Shown here: piece after piece, positions 1-7,136 of the stretch
Layout: each line of letters starts with the position of its first letter
Numbering within the stretch: position 1 is the stretch's first letter
NCBI GenBank assembly: GCA_002498455.1
Contig: DAHO01000081.1
Location: forward strand, 1-10,602
DNA length: 10,602 bases
Direction: 5' to 3'
DNA from: Euryarchaeota archaeon UBA602
GTDB lineage: Archaea; Thermoplasmatota; Poseidoniia; Poseidoniales; Thalassarchaeaceae
Notes under the pieces: generated by a model
Told to the model about the DNA's origin: nothing
Database searches by the model: none
What the model saw: only the letters and a program-made list of their open reading frames with translations
Position numbers and translations under genes: made by a program

Positions 1-797
1 GTCAATTGGAAGCCTTCCTCGCAGCAGAAGAGAAAACAATCGAGACTCTCGCGAATACATTGCTCGACTCAGGTGCAAACGTGTTCCTCTGCACGGGCAC
101 AGTCAACAAAGGCCTCCTCCATCACCTCATGCGTGCTGGATGTTTTGTGGCAGGAGAATTCGATGATAGTGAATTGCGAAACGCCTCATTGGCGACTGGC
201 TCCAGAATCATCGAACATCTCAACGATTTATCCGCTGAGGACATCGGTACAGCCGGTCGCTTGATTGCTGAACGGAAAGCTGCAACCGATCAAGTTGAAG
301 ATCTGATTCGGCTCGAAAACTGCCCTTCACCAAAAGTCGTCACCTGTGAAATTGGGGGCGCAAATCAACTTGCAGCGGAGGAAGCAATTCGAGCCCTACA
401 CGATGCGTTGCGAGCGACTGGTTTGGCGATGCGTACCAACTGCCTCATCGATGGAGGAGGCGCGACTCACATGGCGTGCGCTTTGGCGATCCGGGAAGCC
501 GCCGAACACGAACCCGGTCGAAATCGACTGGCGATGGAAGCCTTCGCCCGCGCCCTGGAGGTCATCCCCTCAACACTCGCTTTGAACTCTGGAGTCGACG
601 CATTGGATCGAATCCTCGAACTCAGAGCGGCGCATCGTAACGGGGATGCCGGTGCCGGGATCAATCCAAATGGGTCCGTTGGAAAAACGGGGGCTAAAGA
701 AGCAGCGGCTGCATTAGAATCCGCCATTTCAGCCGCCACCGAAACCTGTGCGAGTATGCTTAGAATCGACCAAGTCGTCTCCGCACGCGGCGACTGA
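1..797 (+). CDS. Group II chaperonin (thermosome) subunit, C-terminal part, 5' truncated by window
   Basis: ATP-dependent cytosolic protein-folding chaperonin of the TCP-1/thermosome family. The frame is already open at position 3, so the true start lies upstream of the window; the TTG at position 6 is probably internal. Numbering from that TTG, residues 1-75 match the end of the apical domain (EAFLAAEEK, GANVFLC, ATGSRI). Residues 117-137 match the GG..-EEAIRALHDAL segment carrying the conserved Asp of the C-terminal equatorial/intermediate region. Residues 150-210 match the equatorial GGGA...AMEAFARALEVIP.TLA.NSG.D....ELRAAH block, and the protein ends ATE...MLRIDQVV. It is divergent: the usual VVxGGGxxE appears as LIDGGGATH, and there is no Gly/Met-rich tail. 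The family is clear; whether it is a main or an accessory paralogue is not. purH follows after 54 bp in the same direction. Confidence 0.9.
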   Translation, partial: QLEAFLAAEEKTIETLANTLLDSGANVFLCTGTVNKGLLHHLMRAGCFVAGEFDDSELRNASLATGSRIIEHLNDLSAEDIGTAGRLIAERKAATDQVEDLIRLENCPSPKVVTCEIGGANQLAAEEAIRALHDALRATGLAMRTNCLIDGGGATHMACALAIREAAEHEPGRNRLAMEAFARALEVIPSTLALNSGVDALDRILELRAAHRNGDAGAGINPNGSVGKTGAKEAAAALESAISAATETCASMLRIDQVVSARGD

Positions 798-851
798 GAC
801 ACCATCGGGTTCAAGTGCGGCCATACGTTGGATGCATAACGGGTTCCACTC

Positions 852-2519
852 ATGGTTGACAAGAACCAGCCGACCCTGACCAGCTCAGTTCCGGGCAAGG
901 AAGGGAAAAATGCTCCACGCGCACTCATCTCTGTTTACGACAAATCCGGTGTCACGGCGTTCGCTACGACACTCACCGCCATGGGTTGGCAAATCCTGTC
1001 TACGGGTGGAACGGCCCGTTTGCTTCGGGAAAACGGCGTCGAAGTGACAGATGTCACCGATGTGACGGGTCACCCCGAGGTCTTCGATGGCCGCGTCAAG
1101 ACACTCCATCCAGCGATTCATGCAGCCATTCTTGCCCGAGGAAACCACCCTGAGGATATGGCAACACTCGAGGAGTTGGGATACCCCCGAATCGATCTAG
1201 TGGCCGTCAACCTCTACCCATTTGAGGCGATTGCAGCACAAGAACCACCGGTCAGCGAAGCTGCGTTAATCGAGATGATTGACATCGGGGGCCCTACGTT
1301 AGTTCGCGCATCGGCCAAGTCCCATGCCGATGTTCTCATCGTGACCAACCCCGATGATTATGGTGAATTGCTGGAGACATTACAGGAAGCGAATGGGGAC
1401 CCCAATGCCGTCGATATGGCAACACGCCAACGTCTCGCTTTGACAGCATATCAAAGAACAGCTGCTTACGATGTTGCTTTGGCGAACACATTGGCGCACC
1501 GTTTGGAATCATTGGAAGAAATCGCTGCAGAAGTATTGCCTGAAAAACTCCTGGTTTCAGGTGGGGCACAAAAGGCGCTGAGATACGGTGAGAATCCACA
1601 CCAACCTGCAGCATTTTATCCAGGGAACACCGTAGGTGAAACACCCAGTGGATTGGCAGCAGCCGTTCAACACGGCGGCAAGGAATTGTCATTCAACAAC
1701 TACCTCGATTTAGATGCAGCACTACGTTTCTGCCGTTCCTACATTGGACCAGAATGGGCAGAGTGGCCCCATTGCTGTGTCATCATCAAGCATACCAACG
1801 CCTGTGGAGTAGCGATTTCAACAGATCAAGTTGCAGCCTGGGATGATGCGCTAGCCAGCGACCCCGAATCCGCATTTGGATGTGTAATCGCATTCAACAC
1901 ACCGGTGACTAAATCCACCGCTGAAAGGATTGGAGATCACTTTGTTGAATGCATCATCGCTCCCGGTTTTGAAGACGGTGCCTTGACGATACTTTCCGAG
2001 AAAAAGAACCGACGTATGTTGACTTTGCAGAACATGTCTTCATTGGAAATGAAGACTCAATTCCGGCAAATCGATGGAGGTTGGCTGGCCCAGACCGAAG
2101 GAGCCCCTGTGATCAACTGGTCTGAGGTCCGCTGCGTAACATCGGCACAGGCCGACCCCAACCAGGTGGACCTGGCTCGATTTGGTGTTGCCGTATGCGC
2201 ACAAGTCAAGAGTAACTGTGTAATTTTCATTCAACCCACAACGACTGGATTCGCCACCGTTGGGATTGGACCGGGACAAACCAGCCGCGTTGAAGCGGTC
2301 CGAATCGCAGCCCGTAGAGCAGGCGATCGAGCCCAAGGCGCAATGATGGTTTCAGACGCCTTCTTCCCCTTCCGTGATGGGATTGATACCAGTCATGAAA
2401 TCGGCATCACAGCGGTAGTTCAGCCAGGAGGGAGCATTCGTGATCAGGAAGTCATTGATGCCGCCGATGAATATGGGATGACGATGCTGTTCACCGGAAC
2501 CCGACTCTTCAGGCATTAG
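852..2519 (+). CDS. purH: Bifunctional AICAR formyltransferase / IMP cyclohydrolase PurH
   Basis: Catalyses the last two steps of de novo IMP synthesis: formylation of AICAR using 10-formyl-tetrahydrofolate, then ring closure to IMP, in the cytosol. The 555 residues exceed the usual ~520, partly because about 23 non-conserved residues precede RALISVYDKSG. The N-terminal MGS-like cyclohydrolase domain (about 24-200) shows STGGTARLL (50-58), DGRVKTLHP (79-87) and IDIGGPTLVRASAKS (143-157). The transformylase domain shows RYGENPHQ (244-251), FNNYLDLDAA (281-290), the catalytic Lys313-His314 pair in IIKHTNACGVA, GPGQTSRVEA (473-482) and SDAFFPFRDGID (501-512), and ends in the family-typical FTGTRLFRH. 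The ATG at 852 is the first good start after the thermosome stop. Many archaea use PurP and PurO for these steps, so a bacterial-type PurH suggests ancient transfer (inference). Confidence 0.97.
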   Translation: MVDKNQPTLTSSVPGKEGKNAPRALISVYDKSGVTAFATTLTAMGWQILSTGGTARLLRENGVEVTDVTDVTGHPEVFDGRVKTLHPAIHAAILARGNHPEDMATLEELGYPRIDLVAVNLYPFEAIAAQEPPVSEAALIEMIDIGGPTLVRASAKSHADVLIVTNPDDYGELLETLQEANGDPNAVDMATRQRLALTAYQRTAAYDVALANTLAHRLESLEEIAAEVLPEKLLVSGGAQKALRYGENPHQPAAFYPGNTVGETPSGLAAAVQHGGKELSFNNYLDLDAALRFCRSYIGPEWAEWPHCCVIIKHTNACGVAISTDQVAAWDDALASDPESAFGCVIAFNTPVTKSTAERIGDHFVECIIAPGFEDGALTILSEKKNRRMLTLQNMSSLEMKTQFRQIDGGWLAQTEGAPVINWSEVRCVTSAQADPNQVDLARFGVAVCAQVKSNCVIFIQPTTTGFATVGIGPGQTSRVEAVRIAARRAGDRAQGAMMVSDAFFPFRDGIDTSHEIGITAVVQPGGSIRDQEVIDAADEYGMTMLFTGTRLFRH

Positions 2520-2540
2520 TGTTCCCGGGTAGTGAAATCA

Positions 2541-2548
2541 GTTATTTG
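2541..2548 (+). promoter_or_regulatory. Weak TATA-like box upstream of the microprotein
   Basis: The A/T stretch TTATTT (2542-2547) is centred about 25 bp upstream of the ATG at 2570. That distance would suit an archaeal box A driving a leaderless mRNA. There is no clear BRE, and the assignment rests on spacing alone. Confidence 0.18.
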
Positions 2549-2569
2549 CTGATTACATTTCCAATATCC

Positions 2570-2635
2570 ATGGCCAAAAAAAAACGCGGGTTATTCCGCC
2601 GCTTGCTGGGTTGGCTGGAAACCCTGTTTTTCTGA
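2570..2635 (+). CDS. Possible 21-residue basic amphipathic microprotein
   Basis: A short open frame runs from ATG (2570) to TGA (2633-2635) in the spacer between purH and the helicase gene. The peptide begins MAKKKRGLFRRLL and continues GWLETLFF. It has six Lys/Arg in its first 11 residues and then a hydrophobic, aromatic C-terminal half, so it could form a cationic membrane-associating amphipathic helix. There is no Shine-Dalgarno sequence. A weak A/T box (2542-2547) lies about 25 bp upstream of the ATG, the spacing expected for a leaderless archaeal transcript. T-runs at 2627-2631 and 2672-2676 could act as archaeal oligo-T terminators. I do not recognise a family, and chance is a real alternative for so short a frame. 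Confidence 0.38.
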   Translation: MAKKKRGLFRRLLGWLETLFF

Positions 2636-2762
2636 AGCTGTGAGATTCGAAGCCTGAATTCTCATTGGCCCTTTTTCAAGCCCGTAGCAATGGCATGTCA
2701 GAGCAAGAATGACACTGACCTGTTCAAATAGGCCAGCGCGCGCGCCCAACTTGGGGAAAAGA

Positions 2763-4088
2763 ATGGACGTCAGTTTCTACGATTTGGGCGTCGACCCGGG
2801 CCTGGTAAATTCACTGAAGGAAATGGGCATCACCGAACCATTCGAAGTTCAAAGAGAATCCATTCCCGATGCGATGATGGGCAACGATGTCTGTTGTCGG
2901 GCCCCGACTGGTTCAGGCAAGACACTGGCCTTCGGCCTCCCACTAATCATGCGAACCATACGAGCAGACCCCGAATTCCCCACTTCTCTCGTGCTATCAC
3001 CTACTCGCGAACTCGCTGAACAAATCGCCAAGGTATTGGCGCCCCTTGCCTCCACCTTTGACCTCGAGGTCCTATCCGTCTATGGCGGCGTCCCTTACGG
3101 CCGTCAGCGCAAGGCACTGTCTCGTGGTGTCGACATCGTTGTCGCCTGTCCCGGCCGCTTGTTGGATCTGCTTGATCACGGTGCATTGAGTTTGGAGGAT
3201 GTTGGAACCGTTGTACTTGATGAAGCCGACAGAATGGCTGACATGGGTTTCATGGAGCCCGTTTGCGATATTTTGGATCGATGCGCATCCAATCGCCAAA
3301 CCATTCTATTCAGTGCAACTCTCGACGACGAAGTTTCAGAACTTGTCAGCAATTATCTTCAAAACCCCGTCACCATCGAAATTGGTCCAAAGGAAGTCAG
3401 TATGGAAAGCATGGAACATTATTTCTGGTTGATGAAAAATTCGATGAAGCCAGGAATATCAGCTGAAATCATCCGTAAGTGCGGAAAATCAGTCGTATTT
3501 TGTCGAACTCGAAAAGGCACCGATCGAGTTGGAGATGAATTGACTGAGGAGGGCATCAGTGTTTCAGTTCTTCACGGAGGCCTAGATCAACGTCAACGGG
3601 ACCGAGCGATGGCGAAATTCGTCGAAGGCAGATGCATGGCCCTCATCGCTACAGATGTCGCGGCGAGAGGAATCGATGTCGAGGGAATCAATTGCGTCAT
3701 CCATTATGACCCGGCTGAAAACGGCAAGGTGTACAAACATCGTAGTGGTAGAACCGCAAGAGCTGGAGCCAAAGGCACCGTGATTTCATTGGTCCAAAAT
3801 CCGCAGAAGAAAATGTGCAGTAACCTGCAGAAAGAAGTCGGTATTTTTGTGAAATTTAAGCCACCAGAATTCAATGATTTACCAAAATATGAGGTCGATT
3901 ATATCCCTCCTCCACGTCAGAAAAGTAAACCTCGGAAACCAAAGCGAGATGCAAAGCGCGCGCGCTTCCACGGTAAATCCAGCCGCCGCCAAGACGATCG
4001 ACGAACCAAGCGCGGCTCAAACCCACGGGGGGGGCGCCCAACAGGAAAGCGACATCACCCGAGAACACGACGTAAACGCCGAAATTAA
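2763..4088 (+). CDS. DEAD-box ATP-dependent RNA helicase with basic C-terminal tail
   Basis: Superfamily 2 RNA helicase that unwinds short RNA duplexes with ATP; 441 residues from the ATG at 2763. I chose this start over an upstream in-frame ATG at 2709 because the Q-motif region (F5...MGI.EPFEVQ30) begins right after it and a GGGGAAAAG purine tract precedes it. Domain 1: Walker A APTGSGKT (47-54), PTRELA (80-85), GG (108-109), CPGRL (129-133), DEAD (153-156), SAT (184-186). Domain 2: VVFCRTRKG (244-252), LHGGLDQRQRD (270-280), ATDVAARGID (296-305) and HRSGRTARAG (326-335). The last motif has Ser and Ala where HRIGRTGRxG is typical. Residues 384-441 form a strongly Lys/Arg-rich tail, probably for RNA binding. 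An 8-G run (4027-4034) in the tail is slip-prone, but the frame stays open. The stop overlaps that of the convergent ACT gene. Confidence 0.95.
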   Translation: MDVSFYDLGVDPGLVNSLKEMGITEPFEVQRESIPDAMMGNDVCCRAPTGSGKTLAFGLPLIMRTIRADPEFPTSLVLSPTRELAEQIAKVLAPLASTFDLEVLSVYGGVPYGRQRKALSRGVDIVVACPGRLLDLLDHGALSLEDVGTVVLDEADRMADMGFMEPVCDILDRCASNRQTILFSATLDDEVSELVSNYLQNPVTIEIGPKEVSMESMEHYFWLMKNSMKPGISAEIIRKCGKSVVFCRTRKGTDRVGDELTEEGISVSVLHGGLDQRQRDRAMAKFVEGRCMALIATDVAARGIDVEGINCVIHYDPAENGKVYKHRSGRTARAGAKGTVISLVQNPQKKMCSNLQKEVGIFVKFKPPEFNDLPKYEVDYIPPPRQKSKPRKPKRDAKRARFHGKSSRRQDDRRTKRGSNPRGGRPTGKRHHPRTRRKRRN

Positions 4089-4429
4089 GCAGTAGAATAG
4101 CCGATGTGAACATCTTCTCCATCGGTCTTCATAATGAATAATGATTGCAGATTAATCCCATTCTCCGCCAAACTCCGGGTAAAGACACCCAACGAACCTG
4201 GAGAGTGATGCAATATTGCGGTTTCAAGTGGTCGCATGGAAAATGTCACACCGATTGAATCGAGCGCTGCCTTTGTCCCCTCCGCATCGTCGGTAACAAT
4301 CACAACAGCGGCCGAATCACTGGAGATGCCTGCACCTGCCAAGATGTTGATTCCCGCTTCTCCAATCACTTCACAGCACTCTGCCATTGCTCCAGGCTTG
4401 TCTTCCAAATCAATCAGAAACTCGTTCAT
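4085..4429 (-). CDS. Tandem ACT-domain protein
   Basis: A 114-residue protein made of two ACT-type ligand-binding modules and no catalytic domain. Residues 1-58 (MNEFLIDLEDKPGAMAECCE, then AGINI) and 66-114 (PGSLGVFTRSLAENGINLQS, then a strand ending GEDVHIGYSTA) each carry the ACT pattern in which a first strand is followed by DKPG or HSPG and a helix. ACT modules usually bind amino acids and regulate metabolic enzymes or transcription; the ligand cannot be told here. The ATG at 4429 starts exactly at the first ACT strand, so it is preferred over an upstream TTG at 4459. It lies 50 bp downstream of the DUF454-like gene on the same strand, probably in one transcript. Its TAA overlaps the helicase TAA in the sequence TTAA (4085-4088). 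Confidence 0.82.
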   Translation of the reverse strand: MNEFLIDLEDKPGAMAECCEVIGEAGINILAGAGISSDSAAVVIVTDDAEGTKAALDSIGVTFSMRPLETAILHHSPGSLGVFTRSLAENGINLQSLFIMKTDGEDVHIGYSTA

Positions 4430-4479
4430 AACCGATTGACAGGCGGGGACGGCTTTCAACTTTCGTCTAAGGCTAACGC

Positions 4480-4968
4480 TTACTCACGAATCTTGACCTT
4501 AGCGTACAACCACCACACTCCAATCATTCCAACCAAGAGAATCGCAACCGTACCATATCCGGGGTCGGCACCATTCCACGATCCAGGGTCCATGAATTGC
4601 CCATCACCCAAGGTTGAAACATACCAAACGAATGTTGCAGATGAGAATGTCATCAATGCGATCAAACCCATGACACTCAATTTCGCATGCTTTGGAATGG
4701 TCTTTCCTGTTGCATAGTACTCAAACATGGCGGCCCCAAAGAATCGATTCGTTAATGTCCACTTGAACATCGATTCACTAGACATTGAAAACAAAAACGC
4801 CGCCGGTACAGCCCACGAAACCGTTGGCCAACCAGGGACCCAAATTCCAATCGCTGCAAAGATAATCAACAGAATACCAAGGCCGATGTATACCTTACTT
4901 TTTGCCGGACTACTTGCGACACAATATCTTTCGACGATTGCCTCAATTGAGTCCAATCGCTCGCCCAT
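4480..4968 (-). CDS. DUF454/YbaN-like small integral membrane protein
   Basis: A 162-residue membrane protein. After a short polar N-terminus come hydrophobic segments at about 27-44 and 50-62, then a loop, FKWTLTNRFFGAAMFEYYATGKTIPKHAK, shared out over residues 68-96. Two more hydrophobic segments follow at about 97-117 and 138-156, and the end is polar. The GLGILLIIFAAIGIWVPGWP block, the following SSES..KW.L.N..FG segment and the G..IP..AK motif resemble the DUF454 (YbaN) family, whose biochemical role is unknown. Between the last two membrane segments is a Gly/Asp/Trp-rich loop (119-138) not typical of the family. Start candidates are ATG 4968 (chosen) and ATG 4986 (six residues longer). 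It heads a likely two-gene unit with the ACT protein and is divergent from purN. Confidence 0.72.
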   Translation of the reverse strand: MGERLDSIEAIVERYCVASSPAKSKVYIGLGILLIIFAAIGIWVPGWPTVSWAVPAAFLFSMSSESMFKWTLTNRFFGAAMFEYYATGKTIPKHAKLSVMGLIALMTFSSATFVWYVSTLGDGQFMDPGSWNGADPGYGTVAILLVGMIGVWWLYAKVKIRE

Positions 4969-5087
4969 ACAAACACGCCGAATCATGTTGTTTTGACTCT
5001 TCGGTTGAAGCCAACCCTCTTCAGGAACCAACCTTTGGCACAATTCAGGGGGGTATCTCAATCCGAACCGGTTCCGTCGAAGACCCC

Positions 5088-5681
5088 CTGCGGCTGGCCG
5101 TCTTCATTTCAGGTTCGGGTTCAGGTATGGAAGCGTTGATTCGCCACCAGATGTCAAGGCCCTGCCTCCATCAAACGACTCTTGTGGTTTCAAACCTCTC
5201 TGGTGTTGCCGGCTTGCAAAAGGCCGAAGCGTATGGGGTTCCCACAGCCACCATAGAGGTCAACAACTCAATTTCGGACGTAAGTGAGCGGCGCGAAGAA
5301 CATGAAAGGCGTCTGTTGAGCATACTCAATCAACATGACATTGAGGCCGTGATTCTATCTGGATACATGCGAATACTCTCACCTCATTTCGTTGTTCCGT
5401 GGAAAGGTCGTTTGATGAACATCCATCCCTCCTTACTACCGAATTACCCCGGGGCTCATGCACACAGAGATGCTCTGGCAGACGGCGCCACCACCTCAGG
5501 GTGCACCGTCCATTTCGTTGACGAAGGTGTGGACACAGGACAGATCCTTGCCCAAAGAGAAGTTGAGGTATTGCCTGATGACGACGAATATTCTTTGTCT
5601 GAGAGAGTAAAAAAGATTGAACACAGACTGTATCCGGAAGTAATCGATCGTTTCGCAGCCGGAGAAATTGAGTATCATTAG
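5088..5681 (+). CDS. purN: Phosphoribosylglycinamide formyltransferase PurN (start codon uncertain)
   Basis: Transfers the formyl group from 10-formyl-tetrahydrofolate to GAR in the third step of purine synthesis. The family signature is complete: phosphate-binding loop AVFISGSGSGMEALI (about 5097-5141), AVILSGYMRILS, the catalytic Asn-His in NIHPSLLP (about 5418-5441), and the catalytic-Asp segment DEGVDTGQIL (about 5520-5549). The C-terminus (ERVKKIEHRLYPEVI) is typical. The start is a problem. The frame is open upstream from a TTG at 4902, with further TTGs at 4938 and 4947, but these lie inside the divergent DUF454-like gene. No ATG, GTG or TTG occurs in frame between 4950 and the conserved core. 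The CTG at 5088 falls where PurN proteins usually begin and is used here; it gives 197 residues, close to the family's ~200. ATT 5043 and ATC 5061, the latter behind a G6 run, are alternatives. The stop overlaps that of the convergent MobA-like gene. Confidence 0.9.
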   Translation: MRLAVFISGSGSGMEALIRHQMSRPCLHQTTLVVSNLSGVAGLQKAEAYGVPTATIEVNNSISDVSERREEHERRLLSILNQHDIEAVILSGYMRILSPHFVVPWKGRLMNIHPSLLPNYPGAHAHRDALADGATTSGCTVHFVDEGVDTGQILAQREVEVLPDDDEYSLSERVKKIEHRLYPEVIDRFAAGEIEYH

Positions 5682-6253
5682 ACCCGAAGGTCTTCTTGTG
5701 AATTGACATTCCGAAATCCATCAGAATCTGCGAAATCAACAATGCGGTACGGAATAGACCGCAGTATTCTCTTCATCGAGTCACGTATTTTTGCACGATC
5801 CATTGCATTGAGTACCGCATCAATTTCAATCAATGAAAGTAAGGGCTGCAATCCTCCAGACCTAGGCATCACTACCGCACGGTTCTCTTCTCTCAGTCGT
5901 TTGAAAACATCGCCCACCACCCATGGCACGTCGCACGGTGCCAATTGTATGCGAGTAATACCAAGCTTCTGACAAATTCTCAATGCCGAACGGAGTCCCG
6001 CTTTTGCACTACGCTCAACATCACTATCAAGGATGAATTCCACATCCGTGAGGTGTGATAATGAATTCATCAATTCCAGTCGTTGATGCCCGTTTCGTAC
6101 AGCAACATACAATGTCGTACAACCACCATCTCGTAGTGCATGTGCAACGTGAGTAATCATCTGAGACCCATCTATAATCATCGTGGCCTTTGGCACCCCC
6201 ATCCTTGTCGAAGCCCCCCCAGCCAAGATGAGTGCCGGGTACACAATCGTCAC
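5678..6253 (-). CDS. MobA-like nucleotidyltransferase (molybdenum cofactor guanylyltransferase family)
   Basis: A 191-residue GT-A-like nucleotidyltransferase. The N-terminal nucleotide-binding signature LILAGGASTRMGVPKAT (about residues 8-24) is present, with Pro where MobA usually has Asp before Lys (GxDKA); GxPK is seen in MocA-like relatives. A metal-binding motif follows at LAPCDVPWV, where DxP corresponds to DMP, and the end FRNVNSQEDL matches the NIN.PEDL terminus of MobA. The likely reaction is transfer of GMP or CMP to molybdopterin, but other small NTP transferases such as CobY-like enzymes share the fold and no cofactor gene lies nearby. The start is GTG at 6253, immediately after the TAG (6254-6256) of the upstream gene; a second GTG three codons later is possible. 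It is the last gene of the minus-strand operon. Confidence 0.8.
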   Translation of the reverse strand: MTIVYPALILAGGASTRMGVPKATMIIDGSQMITHVAHALRDGGCTTLYVAVRNGHQRLELMNSLSHLTDVEFILDSDVERSAKAGLRSALRICQKLGITRIQLAPCDVPWVVGDVFKRLREENRAVVMPRSGGLQPLLSLIEIDAVLNAMDRAKIRDSMKRILRSIPYRIVDFADSDGFRNVNSQEDLRV

Positions 6254-6463
6254 CTAACTCAATTGGTCTAGCTCATTCATTGCAGCATTGAGCTCCCTCA
6301 TGAGGGCCTGTGCACGTTCAAACAATGCGCGCTGATCACGACGATTGGCCGCATTCGGTAACCATTCGAGGAGCTGTTGGATATCCGCAGCATCGCGTTG
6401 CACCGTCCATTGTAGAACCTCTTCCAGCACCGGATCATCTGCTTCAAGAAACCGCTCAACCAT
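6254..6463 (-). CDS. Small acidic helical protein of unknown function
   Basis: From the ATG at 6463 this is a 69-residue, almost wholly helical protein: MVERFLEADDPVLEEVLQWT, then a segment rich in Gln/Asp/Leu, and an end (FERAQALMRELNAAMNELD) with heptad-like Leu/Met/Ala spacing that suggests a short coiled coil. I do not recognise a family. The frame stays open upstream: GTG 6493 would add 10 residues including the cysteine cluster GCCLCEGR, and TTG 6511 or GTG 6523 would overlap the preceding gene. GTG 6493 is a serious alternative because it lies just past that gene's stop (6501). Position between the helical unknown and the MobA-like gene, with zero-base spacing to the latter, implies translational coupling and perhaps a shared function. 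Confidence 0.6.
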   Translation of the reverse strand: MVERFLEADDPVLEEVLQWTVQRDAADIQQLLEWLPNAANRRDQRALFERAQALMRELNAAMNELDQLS

Positions 6464-6500
6464 GCGACCTTCGCATAGACAACAGCCCTTCACTGTTCGC

Positions 6501-7136
6501 TTAGGAATCAAGCATTTGGTCACGTATACGAACCAACAATGAATCACCATCAGGATAGGAAATACTCCGAAATTGATCGGATAGAGACACAGACAGTGGA
6601 GGACGCTTTGCACGGACCCAAGCGGCATGACACACCAACAACGCAAGGTGAGAGTGAGCTAGACTTCTACGACACCATCGAATCAACAGTTCCTCACCCG
6701 GTGGCGCATGCTTGGCCCGCAAACACTCCTCAATTGAAAGAAGCAGAGCTTCTGCAGTGGAAGAGGAACCGATTACCCCTCCAAGAACTTCCCAAACATT
6801 GTCGATGGTTTGCAGATTTGCCAGTAGTAAAGCGGCAAGAGCAATATCCTCTCGACCATGCCTTTTCCACAATTGATGGACTAATTCTAGCAGGACTCTT
6901 TCCTCACCATGAGTTAGCAACCATGAGCAAATTCTTCGCAGTACGTCATCGGGTGTCCCAAGATGAAATGCATACCCCCCTGAGTCACCCAAACGGTCGG
7001 TTTGAGACTTCACAATAAATGCTGGAACACCGATTGGGTATGCATCGCGCACGACACTCATCAACCGATTGGCGCGCCGATGAACTTTCGTCGGTTGTAT
7101 CGATAACCAATCATCCAATGGGTCAGTCTGACTCAC
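6501..7136 (-). CDS. Helical protein of unknown function, possibly HEAT-like
   Basis: The GTG at 7136 gives 211 residues beginning MSQTDPLDDWLSIQPTKVHR. It is chosen because a G-rich tract (GGGGGTCGG) lies just upstream at the expected distance and because it overlaps the TerB-like gene by only 14 bp; a further upstream TTG at 7211 would overlap far more. The protein looks all-alpha: residues about 60-175 contain repeated amphipathic helices (ICSWLLTHGEERVLLELVHQ, LWKRHGREDIALAALLLANL, the segment around WEVLGGVIGSS, and LLIRWCRRSLAHSHLALLVC). The LWKRHGREDIALA.L segment loosely recalls HEAT-type or AlkD-like scaffolds, but I see no diagnostic catalytic residue. No signal peptide or membrane segment is evident. 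It is co-directional with TerB and the small protein, so probably in one operon. Confidence 0.65.
   Translation of the reverse strand: MSQTDPLDDWLSIQPTKVHRRANRLMSVVRDAYPIGVPAFIVKSQTDRLGDSGGYAFHLGTPDDVLRRICSWLLTHGEERVLLELVHQLWKRHGREDIALAALLLANLQTIDNVWEVLGGVIGSSSTAEALLLSIEECLRAKHAPPGEELLIRWCRRSLAHSHLALLVCHAAWVRAKRPPLSVSLSDQFRSISYPDGDSLLVRIRDQMLDS

Noticed and set aside
467..928. Long open frame on the minus strand opposite the thermosome gene (153 codons)
   Set aside because: It overlaps the clearly conserved thermosome and purH coding sequence and its translation shows no recognisable motif; it is an antisense shadow.
2736..2745. GC alternating tract just before the helicase start
   Set aside because: Only ten bases long; a low-complexity stretch without further support for a function.
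6539..7018. 159-codon plus-strand open frame opposite the helical operon gene
   Set aside because: The minus-strand frame has coherent helical protein features, close spacing with its neighbours and a sensible start; the plus-strand translation is polar and low in organised structure.
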